DNA from: Ramlibacter sp.
Lineage (GTDB): Bacteria; Pseudomonadota; Gammaproteobacteria; Burkholderiales; Burkholderiaceae
Assembly (NCBI GenBank): GCA_014376915.1
Contig: JACMQP010000332.1
Location: 1-5,898, forward strand
DNA: 5,898 nucleotides
Reading direction: 5' to 3'
Shown: positions 1 to 5,898 of the stretch, piece by piece
Layout of the letters: every line of letters begins with the position of its first letter
Numbering within the stretch: position 1 is the first letter of the stretch
Translations under genes and position numbers: made by a program
The notes under the pieces: generated by a model
Seen by the model: only the letters and a program-made list of their open reading frames with translations
Databases searched by the model: none
Told to the model about the DNA's origin: nothing

Positions 1-125
1 AAGCCCGCGCCCAGCGCCAGCCCGGCCGCCAAGTCGGCCGAATACAGGATGCGAGGCTCCATCACCTCCGCCACCGGCACCGTTCGATGGGCCCGGCCAG
101 CGGTCACTCGGCGGAGCCAGAACAT
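1..125 (-). CDS. LEPR-XLL domain protein, N-terminal 41 codons only (runs off left edge)
   Basis: Only the first 41 residues are in the window, and the frame is open to the edge. The ATG at 125-123 follows the adaptor stop after 19 bases and has an AGGCAGG ribosome binding site 7 bases upstream. The protein starts MFWLRRVTAGRAHR and has the motif MEPRILYSADL at residues 22-32 (bases 62-30). This matches the LEPR-XLL signature (L-E-P-R-x-L-[LFY]-S-A-D), known at the N-terminus of very large repetitive, cadherin-like or calcium-binding proteins, often thousands of residues long. A basic stretch (R5, R6, R11, H13, R14) precedes the motif, and a small-residue Ala/Gly/Leu run follows it. There is no classical signal peptide with a hydrophobic core before the motif. 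As last gene of an apparent export operon it is probably the cargo. The family call is fairly firm from the motif; the full length, repeats and function cannot be seen. The leading Leu of the signature is Met here. Confidence 0.75.
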   Translation of the reverse strand, partial: MFWLRRVTAGRAHRTVPVAEVMEPRILYSADLAAGLALGAG

Positions 126-132
126 GATCAGG

Positions 133-139
133 CCTGCCT
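133..139 (-). promoter_or_regulatory. Ribosome binding site of the LEPR-XLL gene
   Basis: The minus strand reads AGGCAGG, then 7 bases, then the ATG at 125. This is the clearest Shine-Dalgarno-like sequence at any of the junctions. It supports the ATG at 125 as the start and suggests that this gene is initiated independently, whereas the upstream genes overlap and appear translationally coupled. Confidence 0.5.
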
Positions 140-144
140 GTTCT

Positions 145-1056
145 TCACGGCTTGCGGCCAAGCGACATCATCGCCGGGTCCAGCTGGAGGCGCAGGGATG
201 TGTCAACGCCCTTGACCGCGGGCCGCGCCGAAGGCTTGTTCGACGGCAACGGGCTGCTGTCGCCCAGATCGGCCTTGCAGCGCAGCCCGGCGGGCAGCGA
301 GAAATCGGCGTTCGGCAGCTCGGCGCGGATCCGGAACGTGTTGCTGGCGCCATCGATCAGTCGGTCCACCACGGTGACGCGCGCCAGCCGGGGCGATGCA
401 CCCGGGAAATCGGGCGTGACCGTCACCGTCATGCCGGTGCGCACGGCCGAGAAATATGTCGACGGCAACACCACCTCGACCCGCAACGGATTGACCACCG
501 CCACCCGGAACATCGCCTTTTCCTCGACCCGCTCGCCGGCCGACAGGAAGCGGTCGGCCACCACGCCGTTGACCGGGCTGCGGATCGTGCGCAGCCCGAG
601 CTGGGCCTGCGCCAGTTCCTGCTCGCGGGCAAAGATGCCGCGTTGCTCGCGAGCCTGCGCCAGCCGCTGTTCCGCCACCTGGAAGTCGGCCCGGGCCTGC
701 TCCAGCGCCTGGCCGGAGATGAATTGCTGATCGGCCAGGTCCTTGGCCCGCACCAGCTTCTGGCGCGCCAGTTCGACCGTCGCCTCGGCGGCTTTGAGTT
801 CACCAATGGCCTGCGCCTTGCTGGCGGCAACGGCGACGGACTGCCGCTCGACATCGGCGCGCAGGGTGGCCAGCGGCTGGCCGGCCCTGACCAGGTCGCC
901 GCGCTCGACCAGCGTCGATTCGATGACGCCGATGACCGGGCTGCCGATGTCCGAGGTCCGGAATGGTTCGATCAGGCAACCGAGCGGTTGCGCCGCGAAA
1001 GCCGCCCCGAGCGGGAGCAGCAGCGCGGCAACCAGAAGACGATTAGTGTGTTTCAT
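145..1056 (-). CDS. Exported HlyD/RND-type periplasmic adaptor (membrane fusion) protein
   Basis: This 303-residue protein has a standard signal peptide: MKHTNR, a hydrophobic core (LLVAALLLPLGAA) and a likely cleavage after AFA near residue 21. It should therefore be periplasmic, with no lasting membrane anchor. The order is that of membrane fusion proteins: first lipoyl half (about 36-66, SPVIGVIESTLVERGDLVRAG), a helical hairpin rich in Ala/Gln/Glu/Lys/Arg (about 68-152), second lipoyl half (about 157-185, TIRSPVNGVVADRFLSAGERV), then a beta-barrel region (about 188-265) and a polar Pro/Ser-rich tail. It probably links an inner-membrane device to an outer-membrane channel; no transporter partner is encoded here. 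C27 in the GCLIEP segment is not in a good lipobox (Pro at -3) and lies after the hydrophobic core, so I do not call it a lipoprotein. The start ATG at 1056 gives the signal peptide and overlaps the SecA-like gene by 14 bases. The family is secure, the partners unknown. Confidence 0.9.
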   Translation of the reverse strand: MKHTNRLLVAALLLPLGAAFAAQPLGCLIEPFRTSDIGSPVIGVIESTLVERGDLVRAGQPLATLRADVERQSVAVAASKAQAIGELKAAEATVELARQKLVRAKDLADQQFISGQALEQARADFQVAEQRLAQAREQRGIFAREQELAQAQLGLRTIRSPVNGVVADRFLSAGERVEEKAMFRVAVVNPLRVEVVLPSTYFSAVRTGMTVTVTPDFPGASPRLARVTVVDRLIDGASNTFRIRAELPNADFSLPAGLRCKADLGDSSPLPSNKPSARPAVKGVDTSLRLQLDPAMMSLGRKP

Positions 1057-2986
1057 GAAGGACCTGTCGGCTGAACGTCAACTCGCGGTCGTGGCATTCC
1101 GAGACTCGGCACAGTGTTACACGTTGTTTCCTTTGCGTAAAGGACTCGATGGCCTGCGCCAGCCGAACGCCAGGCCAGGACAACACTGCCGGGCAGCCCA
1201 GGCGGGCGACCAGCCGGTGCCACCAAGCTGGCCACCAGCGCTGCAGCAGGGGAAAGTCCAGCGCCAGCAGGGTCTGGGTGCTGCCGGGCTGGTCCTGGCG
1301 GCCGGCACGGCCGAGAAACTGTCGGTCGATGCGCGCCGATGCATTATGTTGGCAGAGGATGATGTGTAAACCGCCCAAGATGACAACCGCAGGCGCCAGC
1401 AGGATGTCCGTCCCGCGCCCCGCCATGCTGGTGGCAACAGTGATCCGGCCCGGTTGGCCGGCCATCGCGATCAGTTGGCTCTCGTCGCTGTCCTGGCGTG
1501 CGTTCAGGACCTGATGTTCCAGGCCGCCTTTGGTGAGCACCTGTGACAGGGCCTCCGACTGGGCCACTGAATCGGTCCCGATCAGCACCGGACGACCCGC
1601 AGCGCCCAGCGCCGTGGCGCTGGCAGCGACTGCTTGCCACAGCGTGGCGCTGTCGGGGAACAGGCGGGCCGGCAGGCGCGCCACGCGGCGCGGCGTGCGC
1701 GGCGCAACCACCACCACACCCAGCCCATACACAGCCTTGAATTCGCCCCGCGCCTCGGCCAACGTGCCGCTGGCGCCGGCCAATCGCAGATAGCGCGGGA
1801 AAAAACGCTGAAACGTGATCTGTGTCACTGTCGAGTTGCTCTGCGTGGCGGCAACGCCTTCCTTCAGTTCCACCAGTTGATGCAACCCTTGCGACCACGC
1901 CCGGCCCGGCGCCGCCCGGCCCGTGGTTTCGTCGATCAGTTGCACCTGGCCTTCGCGCACCACGTAATCGTGGTCGCGACGCAGCACCAGCAAGGCCGTC
2001 AGCGCCAGTTCCAGCGCCGCCTGCCGGTGGGCGCGGTGGCCGTACAGCGGATGGCTGGCCGCCGGCCACTGCGCCAGCCGCTGGGCTCCGGCAGCCGTGA
2101 GTTCGATCCGGCGGCCGTCAGCGCTGCGCCGGAAGTCCGCACCCTCCTGCAGCCGGCGCGCCAGAGCCAGCGCGCCGCGATGGAACTGCGCTTCCGGCAG
2201 CGCGCCGCCGCCTTGCGACAGCACCAGCGGCATCCGGGCCTCGTCGATCAGCACCGTGTCGGCCTCGTCGATGATGGCCATGCACAGGCCGCGCAACACC
2301 GGAGGTTCGGACGGCCGCGCGGTCTCCAGCCGGCGCGCGCGCTGCTCCAGCGCCGACAGATCGGCCGTGCGCGCTAGGCCGTCGCGCAGGTAGTCGAAGG
2401 CCAGTTCCTTGGCGGTGCAGTAGGTCACGTCGCAGCCATAAGCGTGGCGCCGGTCGGCGGCCAGCAGCTGCTGCGTCACGCAATCCACCCGCAGCCCGAG
2501 CAGCGTGAAGAACGGCCGCAACTGCTCTGCATCGCGCTGCGCCAGGTAATCATTGGCGGTGATCACATGCACCGGCGTGCGGCCCAGCGCGGCCACCGCC
2601 GCGGCGAGCGCGATGGCAGCGGTCTTGCCCTCGCCGGTGGCCATCTCGACCAGCCGGTTGTCCAGCAGCACGCGCGCCGCCAGCAACTGTTGGCGATGCG
2701 GCTGGAATCCGAGCGCCTGCGCGAGCGCGCTCTGCGCGATTCCGAAGGCCTCCAGCAACCAGTCGTCGCCGTCCGCCGGCAGCAGCCGCAGCGCCTGCAA
2801 CCGCTGCGGCAAGCCGGCGGTGGACAGCAGCGGCAAGCCCGCCGCGGCATCGACGAAACGGTGCAGCCGGCGGCGCGACAAGGGGGATGGCCGCCGGGCC
2901 GGCGTGCCGTGCAGCGAGCGCTCCGGATAGTCGCCCCAGACCACCCCGGGAAAAGGCCAGCCGCTCGGATCGTCCAGCGCGGTCAC
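1043..2986 (-). CDS. SecA-like translocation ATPase, compact form lacking most C-terminal domains
   Basis: A 647-residue cytoplasmic ATPase clearly homologous to SecA. Visible in order: Q-motif-like LGFQPHRQQ (92-100); Walker A MATGEGKT (115-122; SecA has MRTGEGKT); VHVITANDYLAQRDAE (139-154); CDVTYCTAKELAFDYLRD (185-202); Walker B region IIDEADTVLIDEAR (238-251); DHDYVVREG and IDETTGRAAPGRAWSQGLHQ (338-370); QITFQRFFPRYLRLAGASGT (389-408); PVLIGTDS (466-473); ATSMAGRGTDI (518-528); GGLHII (538-543); arginine-finger region RIDRQFLGRAGRQ (552-564). The preprotein cross-linking domain is short, about 85 residues between 252 and 337 against roughly 150 in E. coli SecA. Only about 80 residues follow GRAGRQ, so the helical wing, two-helix finger and metal-binding tail of the roughly 900-residue housekeeping SecA are missing. 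I chose GTG at 2986, which forms a GTGA overlap with the upstream stop; the frame also opens to 3085, but that part is only out-of-frame M50 sequence. Probably a dedicated paralogue rather than the housekeeping secA, which is inferred from context. Confidence 0.92.
   Translation of the reverse strand: MTALDDPSGWPFPGVVWGDYPERSLHGTPARRPSPLSRRRLHRFVDAAAGLPLLSTAGLPQRLQALRLLPADGDDWLLEAFGIAQSALAQALGFQPHRQQLLAARVLLDNRLVEMATGEGKTAAIALAAAVAALGRTPVHVITANDYLAQRDAEQLRPFFTLLGLRVDCVTQQLLAADRRHAYGCDVTYCTAKELAFDYLRDGLARTADLSALEQRARRLETARPSEPPVLRGLCMAIIDEADTVLIDEARMPLVLSQGGGALPEAQFHRGALALARRLQEGADFRRSADGRRIELTAAGAQRLAQWPAASHPLYGHRAHRQAALELALTALLVLRRDHDYVVREGQVQLIDETTGRAAPGRAWSQGLHQLVELKEGVAATQSNSTVTQITFQRFFPRYLRLAGASGTLAEARGEFKAVYGLGVVVVAPRTPRRVARLPARLFPDSATLWQAVAASATALGAAGRPVLIGTDSVAQSEALSQVLTKGGLEHQVLNARQDSDESQLIAMAGQPGRITVATSMAGRGTDILLAPAVVILGGLHIILCQHNASARIDRQFLGRAGRQDQPGSTQTLLALDFPLLQRWWPAWWHRLVARLGCPAVLSWPGVRLAQAIESFTQRKQRVTLCRVSECHDRELTFSRQVLHETH
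2983..2986 (-). promoter_or_regulatory. GTGA stop/start overlap between the M50-type and SecA-like genes
   Basis: The minus strand reads ACGTGACC. The TGA at 2985-2983 ends the upstream gene, and the GTG at 2986-2984 begins the SecA-like gene. No good Shine-Dalgarno sequence precedes the GTG (CCGACCGGCCAGAC), so re-initiation by the terminating ribosome is the likely route. This coupling would tie the amount of ATPase to that of its membrane partner. Confidence 0.65.
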
Positions 2987-5136
2987 GTCTGGCCGGTCGG
3001 GCTGAACTGCCGCACCAGCAGCTGCCGCAGCACGCGCAGCCCCTGCAGGCCCAGCGGCTCCCGCTCCAGCACCAGCTTGACCCACGCACGGCCGCCGATA
3101 TGGTCCACCGTGACGCCCGGCACCAGCACGTCCAGCAGGAACACCGGCAACTGCGTGCGCAGGCCGTCCTTGTCGGCCGGATCGACGCCCACCGGGCCGC
3201 CCTGCCGGTCGCCGAGCGCGGCGCTGGGGAGCTGGCGGGTCGCGGCCGGTGTTTCGTTGCCCAGGCTGGCCGCGTGCACAGCCAGCGGCGCTTCAGCCAG
3301 CCGGACCTCGATTGCCTGGACGCGCCCACGCACGCGCAGCAGATCTTCGTCGCGCAGCACCACCCGGACCTGCGCCGGTTCCGGCGCCAGCACGTAGCCC
3401 AGCATGGCGCCGCGTTGCGCGTAGCTGCCCGGCAGGTCGCGCTCGCGCGGCCAGACGGCGCGGCCGCCGGTGCGGGCGCGCAGCTGCAGGTCGGCCAGTT
3501 GCTGCTCGACCCGTTGCAACTCGGCGTCGTTGCGGACCAGGTCCTCGCCCAGTTCGGCGGCGCGGGTCGGATCCTGCAGCAACGCGTGGTACTGCTGCGC
3601 CATCAGGCCGGCCTTCTCGCTGTCGGTCCGGTCGCGCTGCGCGGCCAGCACCGGGTCGGCCAGCGACAACACCACGTCGCCCTCTGCCACCGGCGAGCCG
3701 TCGCGCACCATCTGCACTTCGACGAAGCCGGCTGCTTCGGCGCGCAGCTGGGCCCGTTCGGGTGGCCAGACCACGCCGCGCGCGACCACGCTGGACGGCG
3801 CCGGCACCAAGAACAACACCGCGCCCGCGCCGGCAACGATGCAGCCTGCGGCCACCAGCGCCCGGCGCTTCGCGCCCGGATCGGCCGACTCCGCCAGCGA
3901 CCGCAGCAGCGCGGCGAGCACCGCCTTGCCCAGCCACGCGAGCAGCGCCAGCGCCGCCAGCCAGCCCACCAGCCACGACTGGCGCCCAAGCCAGAACACC
4001 AGCGCGAACAGCAGCCCGATCCGGTACATCCATGAGGCGGGCGCGTACAACACCAGCCACTTCAGCTCGCCGCTGGCCAGCGCGCCGCGCGGCAAGGCGG
4101 TGTTGCCGCCGACCAGCCGTCGCCACTGCTCGGTCCACCAGCCCTGGCTGCGCAGCGCGAGATTGGGCAGCTGCAACGCGTCGCACAGCAGGTGGTAGCC
4201 GTCCAGCCGCAGCAGCGGATTGGCGTTGAACAGCAGCGTCGAAACCGAGCAGATCAGCAGCACCACCAGCGCGCCGTCGCGCGCAAGGCCCGGGCTGAGG
4301 ACCAGCCACGCGGCGACCGCCAGCGCCGCCAGCGCCAGTTCGACCATGATGCCGGCGGCGCTGACGATGGCGCGGTGCCGTGCGCTGGCAAAACCGTTGG
4401 CCGCACTGGCGTCGACATACGGGGCCGGCGTCAGGAACACCAGGGAAATGCCCAGTTCGTGCACTGCGCCGCCGAAGCGGCGGACCGCCATCGCATGGGC
4501 GATCTCGTGCAGCGTCTTGACGATCGGGTAGGCGATCCAGGCCAGCGCATAGCTCGATGGCGTCGCCAGCGCCCGCAGCGCCTCGGCCTTGAGCTGCGGG
4601 AAGTTCACCGCCGCGGCGAGCGTGGCCAGCGCCACCGCCAGCAGCCAGAGCGCGAACACGCTCCAGCGCCCGAGCAGCGCGGACAACGGCGCCAGCCGGT
4701 CCAGCAGCCGGGTCGGGTCGAACAGCTTCATCCGCAGCATCAGCGGGTTGACGAAGGCCCGGCGCTGGCGTTGGCCGTCCTCGTTGCGGCGCGAGAACAG
4801 CAGCGATAGCGACGGCGCGGCATCAAACTGCACCATGCCAGCGCGAACCAGCTGCGCCAGCAGCCGCAGGATGTCGTCCTGGGTCGGCGCGTCGTCGCCC
4901 TCGCGTTCCAGTAGCAGCTGCCACAGGCTAGCCACCGTCGCATTGCCGTTGCAGCGGCCGGCGAACGCATACGCGGCCGGATTCAGGCGCAGCTGCCGGC
5001 CGGAGCCGGGATCGACCAGGATGTGCCAGACCTGGTCGCGCACCTGATGCCGCACGATCTTCAACCCCGCTGCCAGGCTCGGCTTGAGGGGCGCGACCCG
5101 GTACCAGGATCCGCTGACGAGCGGCTCGGCAGCCAT
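2983..5136 (-). CDS. PqqD-like / M50 zinc metalloprotease / HlyD-lipoyl fusion membrane protein
   Basis: A 717-residue, three-part membrane protein. Residues about 15-105 resemble a PqqD-like winged-helix domain: a beta section with WHILVDPGSGRQLRLNP, then helices ending in DDILRLLAQLVRAGMV. In peptide-maturation enzymes such domains bind leader peptides. Residues about 155-410 hold several hydrophobic segments with the M50 motifs HEIAH (210-214; catalytic Glu211, zinc ligands His210 and His214) and NANPLLRLDGYH (304-315; probable third ligand Asp312). A further membrane segment (about 426-445) precedes a lipoyl/HlyD-like part: QLRAEAAGFVEVQMVRDG (463-480), a helical stretch (about 496-556) and a beta-rich C-terminus (580-717). 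This arrangement is known in proteins annotated as M50 peptidases or HlyD-family adaptors. All catalytic residues seem intact, so it could be an active intramembrane protease or a zinc-bound scaffold. The ATG at 5136 directly follows the upstream stop; a weak GGTGG lies 8 bases before it. Its position beside adaptors, a SecA-like ATPase and a LEPR-XLL gene suggests a substrate-handling role. Confidence 0.9.
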   Translation of the reverse strand: MAAEPLVSGSWYRVAPLKPSLAAGLKIVRHQVRDQVWHILVDPGSGRQLRLNPAAYAFAGRCNGNATVASLWQLLLEREGDDAPTQDDILRLLAQLVRAGMVQFDAAPSLSLLFSRRNEDGQRQRRAFVNPLMLRMKLFDPTRLLDRLAPLSALLGRWSVFALWLLAVALATLAAAVNFPQLKAEALRALATPSSYALAWIAYPIVKTLHEIAHAMAVRRFGGAVHELGISLVFLTPAPYVDASAANGFASARHRAIVSAAGIMVELALAALAVAAWLVLSPGLARDGALVVLLICSVSTLLFNANPLLRLDGYHLLCDALQLPNLALRSQGWWTEQWRRLVGGNTALPRGALASGELKWLVLYAPASWMYRIGLLFALVFWLGRQSWLVGWLAALALLAWLGKAVLAALLRSLAESADPGAKRRALVAAGCIVAGAGAVLFLVPAPSSVVARGVVWPPERAQLRAEAAGFVEVQMVRDGSPVAEGDVVLSLADPVLAAQRDRTDSEKAGLMAQQYHALLQDPTRAAELGEDLVRNDAELQRVEQQLADLQLRARTGGRAVWPRERDLPGSYAQRGAMLGYVLAPEPAQVRVVLRDEDLLRVRGRVQAIEVRLAEAPLAVHAASLGNETPAATRQLPSAALGDRQGGPVGVDPADKDGLRTQLPVFLLDVLVPGVTVDHIGGRAWVKLVLEREPLGLQGLRVLRQLLVRQFSPTGQT

Positions 5137-5139
5137 CTA
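5134..5139 (-). other. Abutting in-frame stop/start (TAG-ATG) between adaptor and M50-type genes
   Basis: On the minus strand the upstream TAG (5139-5137) is followed at once by the ATG (5136-5134) of the next gene. Both genes are in the same reading frame. Termination and re-initiation at this point would couple the two proteins. Occasional read-through of the single TAG would make a fused adaptor-protease, which is possible in principle but unsupported by any read-through signal I can see. Confidence 0.7.
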
Positions 5140-5898
5140 GAGCGCCACCGTCCAGAGCGACAGGCGCAGCCACGCCGCGGCGCGATGAAACAACAGCCAG
5201 CCGAGGCTGCGCTCGCCGGCTTCGATCTTTGCGACGCCGCTCAGGCCTGGCCGCAGGTTGGCCTGCACTTCGTCCGGCGTGGCCTCCACCTCGAAGTAGT
5301 TGCGGCCGTCCGCAGCGGTGGCCACCGGCACGATCCGCCGGGTGGTGAAGGCGAGCGGCTGTTCGGGCCGGGCGGCCAGCGCCAACTGCCCTTTCTGACC
5401 TGGATGGATGGCGGCGATGTCGGTCTCGTCCACCTCCAAGATCAGCCGGAAGCTGTCGTTGGGCGCCAGCACCATCAGCACTTCGCCGCGCTGCACCGGC
5501 GCACCCAGCGACTGCGACAGGTCGCCCTTGATCACGATGCCGTCGAACGGCGCCTGTAATTTCGTGCGCTCGAGCTGCGTCTCGGCCAGCGTCAGCAGGG
5601 CCTGGGTCTCGGCCGCCTTGGACTGGCTGATCACCATCTGCGTGCGGTCGTTGCGCGCCTGCGCCGCGCGGTAGCCGCCTTCGTGCTGGCGCAGTTCGGC
5701 TTCGCGCCGCTTGCGTTCCAGCTCCAGGTCTTGCGACGACAGTTGCGCCAGCACCTGGCCGGTGACGACGCGGTCGCCGGGCCGGACGTTGGCCTGCTGC
5801 AGGAAGCCGTCGGCGGCGGCCACCACCGCCCGCTGCACCGAGCCCTCCAGCCGCGCCGGCGCGCTCACCCGCCACGGCAAGGGCAGTGCCAGCAGGAC
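5137..5898 (-). CDS. HlyD-family membrane fusion/adaptor protein, C-terminal 253 residues (start lies beyond right edge)
   Basis: The frame is open to the window edge. The visible part begins VLLALPLPWRVSAPARLEG, the end of an N-terminal membrane anchor followed by the periplasmic portion. A TTG at 5880 could be read as a start but lies inside this anchor, so the true start is outside. Counting from the first visible residue: first lipoyl half about 28-52 (AADGFLQQANVRPGDRVVTG), a short helical hairpin about 54-113 rich in Glu/Arg/Gln, second lipoyl half about 114-143 (LQAPFDGIVIKGDLSQSLG), a beta-barrel region about 147-228 including EVDETDIAAIHPGQKG, and an amphipathic hydrophobic C-terminus (GWLLFHRAAAWLRLSLW). 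Unlike the second adaptor it appears membrane-anchored rather than secreted. Proteins of this type commonly sit just upstream of M50-type PqqD fusion genes, as here, and the two probably form one inner-membrane complex. The family is secure; substrate and partner are inferred. Confidence 0.9.
   Translation of the reverse strand, partial: VLLALPLPWRVSAPARLEGSVQRAVVAAADGFLQQANVRPGDRVVTGQVLAQLSSQDLELERKRREAELRQHEGGYRAAQARNDRTQMVISQSKAAETQALLTLAETQLERTKLQAPFDGIVIKGDLSQSLGAPVQRGEVLMVLAPNDSFRLILEVDETDIAAIHPGQKGQLALAARPEQPLAFTTRRIVPVATAADGRNYFEVEATPDEVQANLRPGLSGVAKIEAGERSLGWLLFHRAAAWLRLSLWTVAL

Noticed and set aside
950..980. Lipoprotein signal at Cys27 of the periplasmic adaptor
   Set aside because: The residues before the cysteine (QPLG) lack Leu at -3 and the cysteine lies several residues after the end of the hydrophobic core; an AFA cleavage site fits better.
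1043..1056. Truncation or frameshift of the SecA-like gene as explanation of its short C-terminus
   Set aside because: I saw no continuation of SecA C-terminal domains in other frames downstream; the region past 1056 is fully used by the intact adaptor gene.
49..1074. Long plus-strand open frame (341 codons) opposite the periplasmic adaptor gene
   Set aside because: It is antisense to a convincing adaptor, has a low-complexity Arg/Gln/His-rich translation with no recognisable domain, and is typical of spurious frames in very GC-rich DNA.
2987..3085. N-terminal extension of the SecA-like protein starting at 3085
   Set aside because: The extra 33 residues are an Ala/Gly run made by reading the end of the M50-type gene out of frame; GTG at 2986 gives the standard short overlap instead.
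2887..4035. Long plus-strand open frame (382 codons) opposite the M50-type gene
   Set aside because: The translation is dominated by Ala/Arg/Gln/His with no domain; the opposite strand holds intact M50 and lipoyl motifs in this stretch.
4928..5875. Minus-strand 315-codon frame overlapping both the adaptor and M50-type genes
   Set aside because: It is the out-of-frame reading of two well-supported genes and consists of Arg/Ala/Gly-rich low-complexity sequence.
5878..5880. TTG at 5880 as the start of the right-edge adaptor
   Set aside because: The frame continues upstream with hydrophobic residues (VLLALP) that look like the end of a membrane anchor, so the TTG is an internal Leu codon.

Overview
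The window is very GC-rich, with strongly G/C-biased third codon positions, and is densely coding on the minus strand only. It suggests a high-GC proteobacterium, most likely a betaproteobacterium. That taxonomic guess rests on composition and gene type alone; there is no rRNA or other marker here.

All five genes point the same way and read from the right edge to the left edge as one compact transcription unit. (1) 5898-5137 is the C-terminal part of an HlyD-type membrane fusion/adaptor protein whose start lies beyond the window. (2) 5136-2983 is a 717-residue membrane protein that joins a PqqD-like N-terminal domain, an M50-type zinc metalloprotease membrane core (HEIAH and LDG motifs) and a C-terminal HlyD/lipoyl-like adaptor region. 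(3) 2986-1043 is a compact paralogue of the SecA translocation ATPase. It has all the main SecA ATPase motifs but almost none of the C-terminal translocation domains. (4) 1056-145 is a second, exported HlyD/RND-type periplasmic adaptor with a cleavable signal peptide. (5) 125-1 is the first 41 codons of a protein carrying the 'LEPR-XLL' N-terminal signature (here MEPRILYSADL), a mark of very large repetitive surface or secreted proteins. It runs off the left edge.

The junctions are tight: stop and start directly abutting (5139-5134), a 4-base GTGA overlap (2986-2983), a 14-base overlap (1056-1043) and one 19-base gap (144-126). No stretch of 300 bases lacks a gene, and no RNA gene, mobile element, CRISPR array, terminator or convincing promoter is visible. 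The operon promoter is presumably right of 5898.

Taken together, the gene set looks like a dedicated export and surface-display system for the LEPR-XLL protein. The SecA-like ATPase would supply energy, the PqqD-M50-lipoyl protein would recognise and perhaps process the substrate at the inner membrane, and the two adaptors would bridge the periplasm. The individual families are recognisable from motifs. The idea that they form one secretion machine, and that the LEPR-XLL segment is its targeting signal, is my inference. It resembles in concept, but not in parts, the accessory SecA2 systems that export giant adhesins in Gram-positive bacteria.
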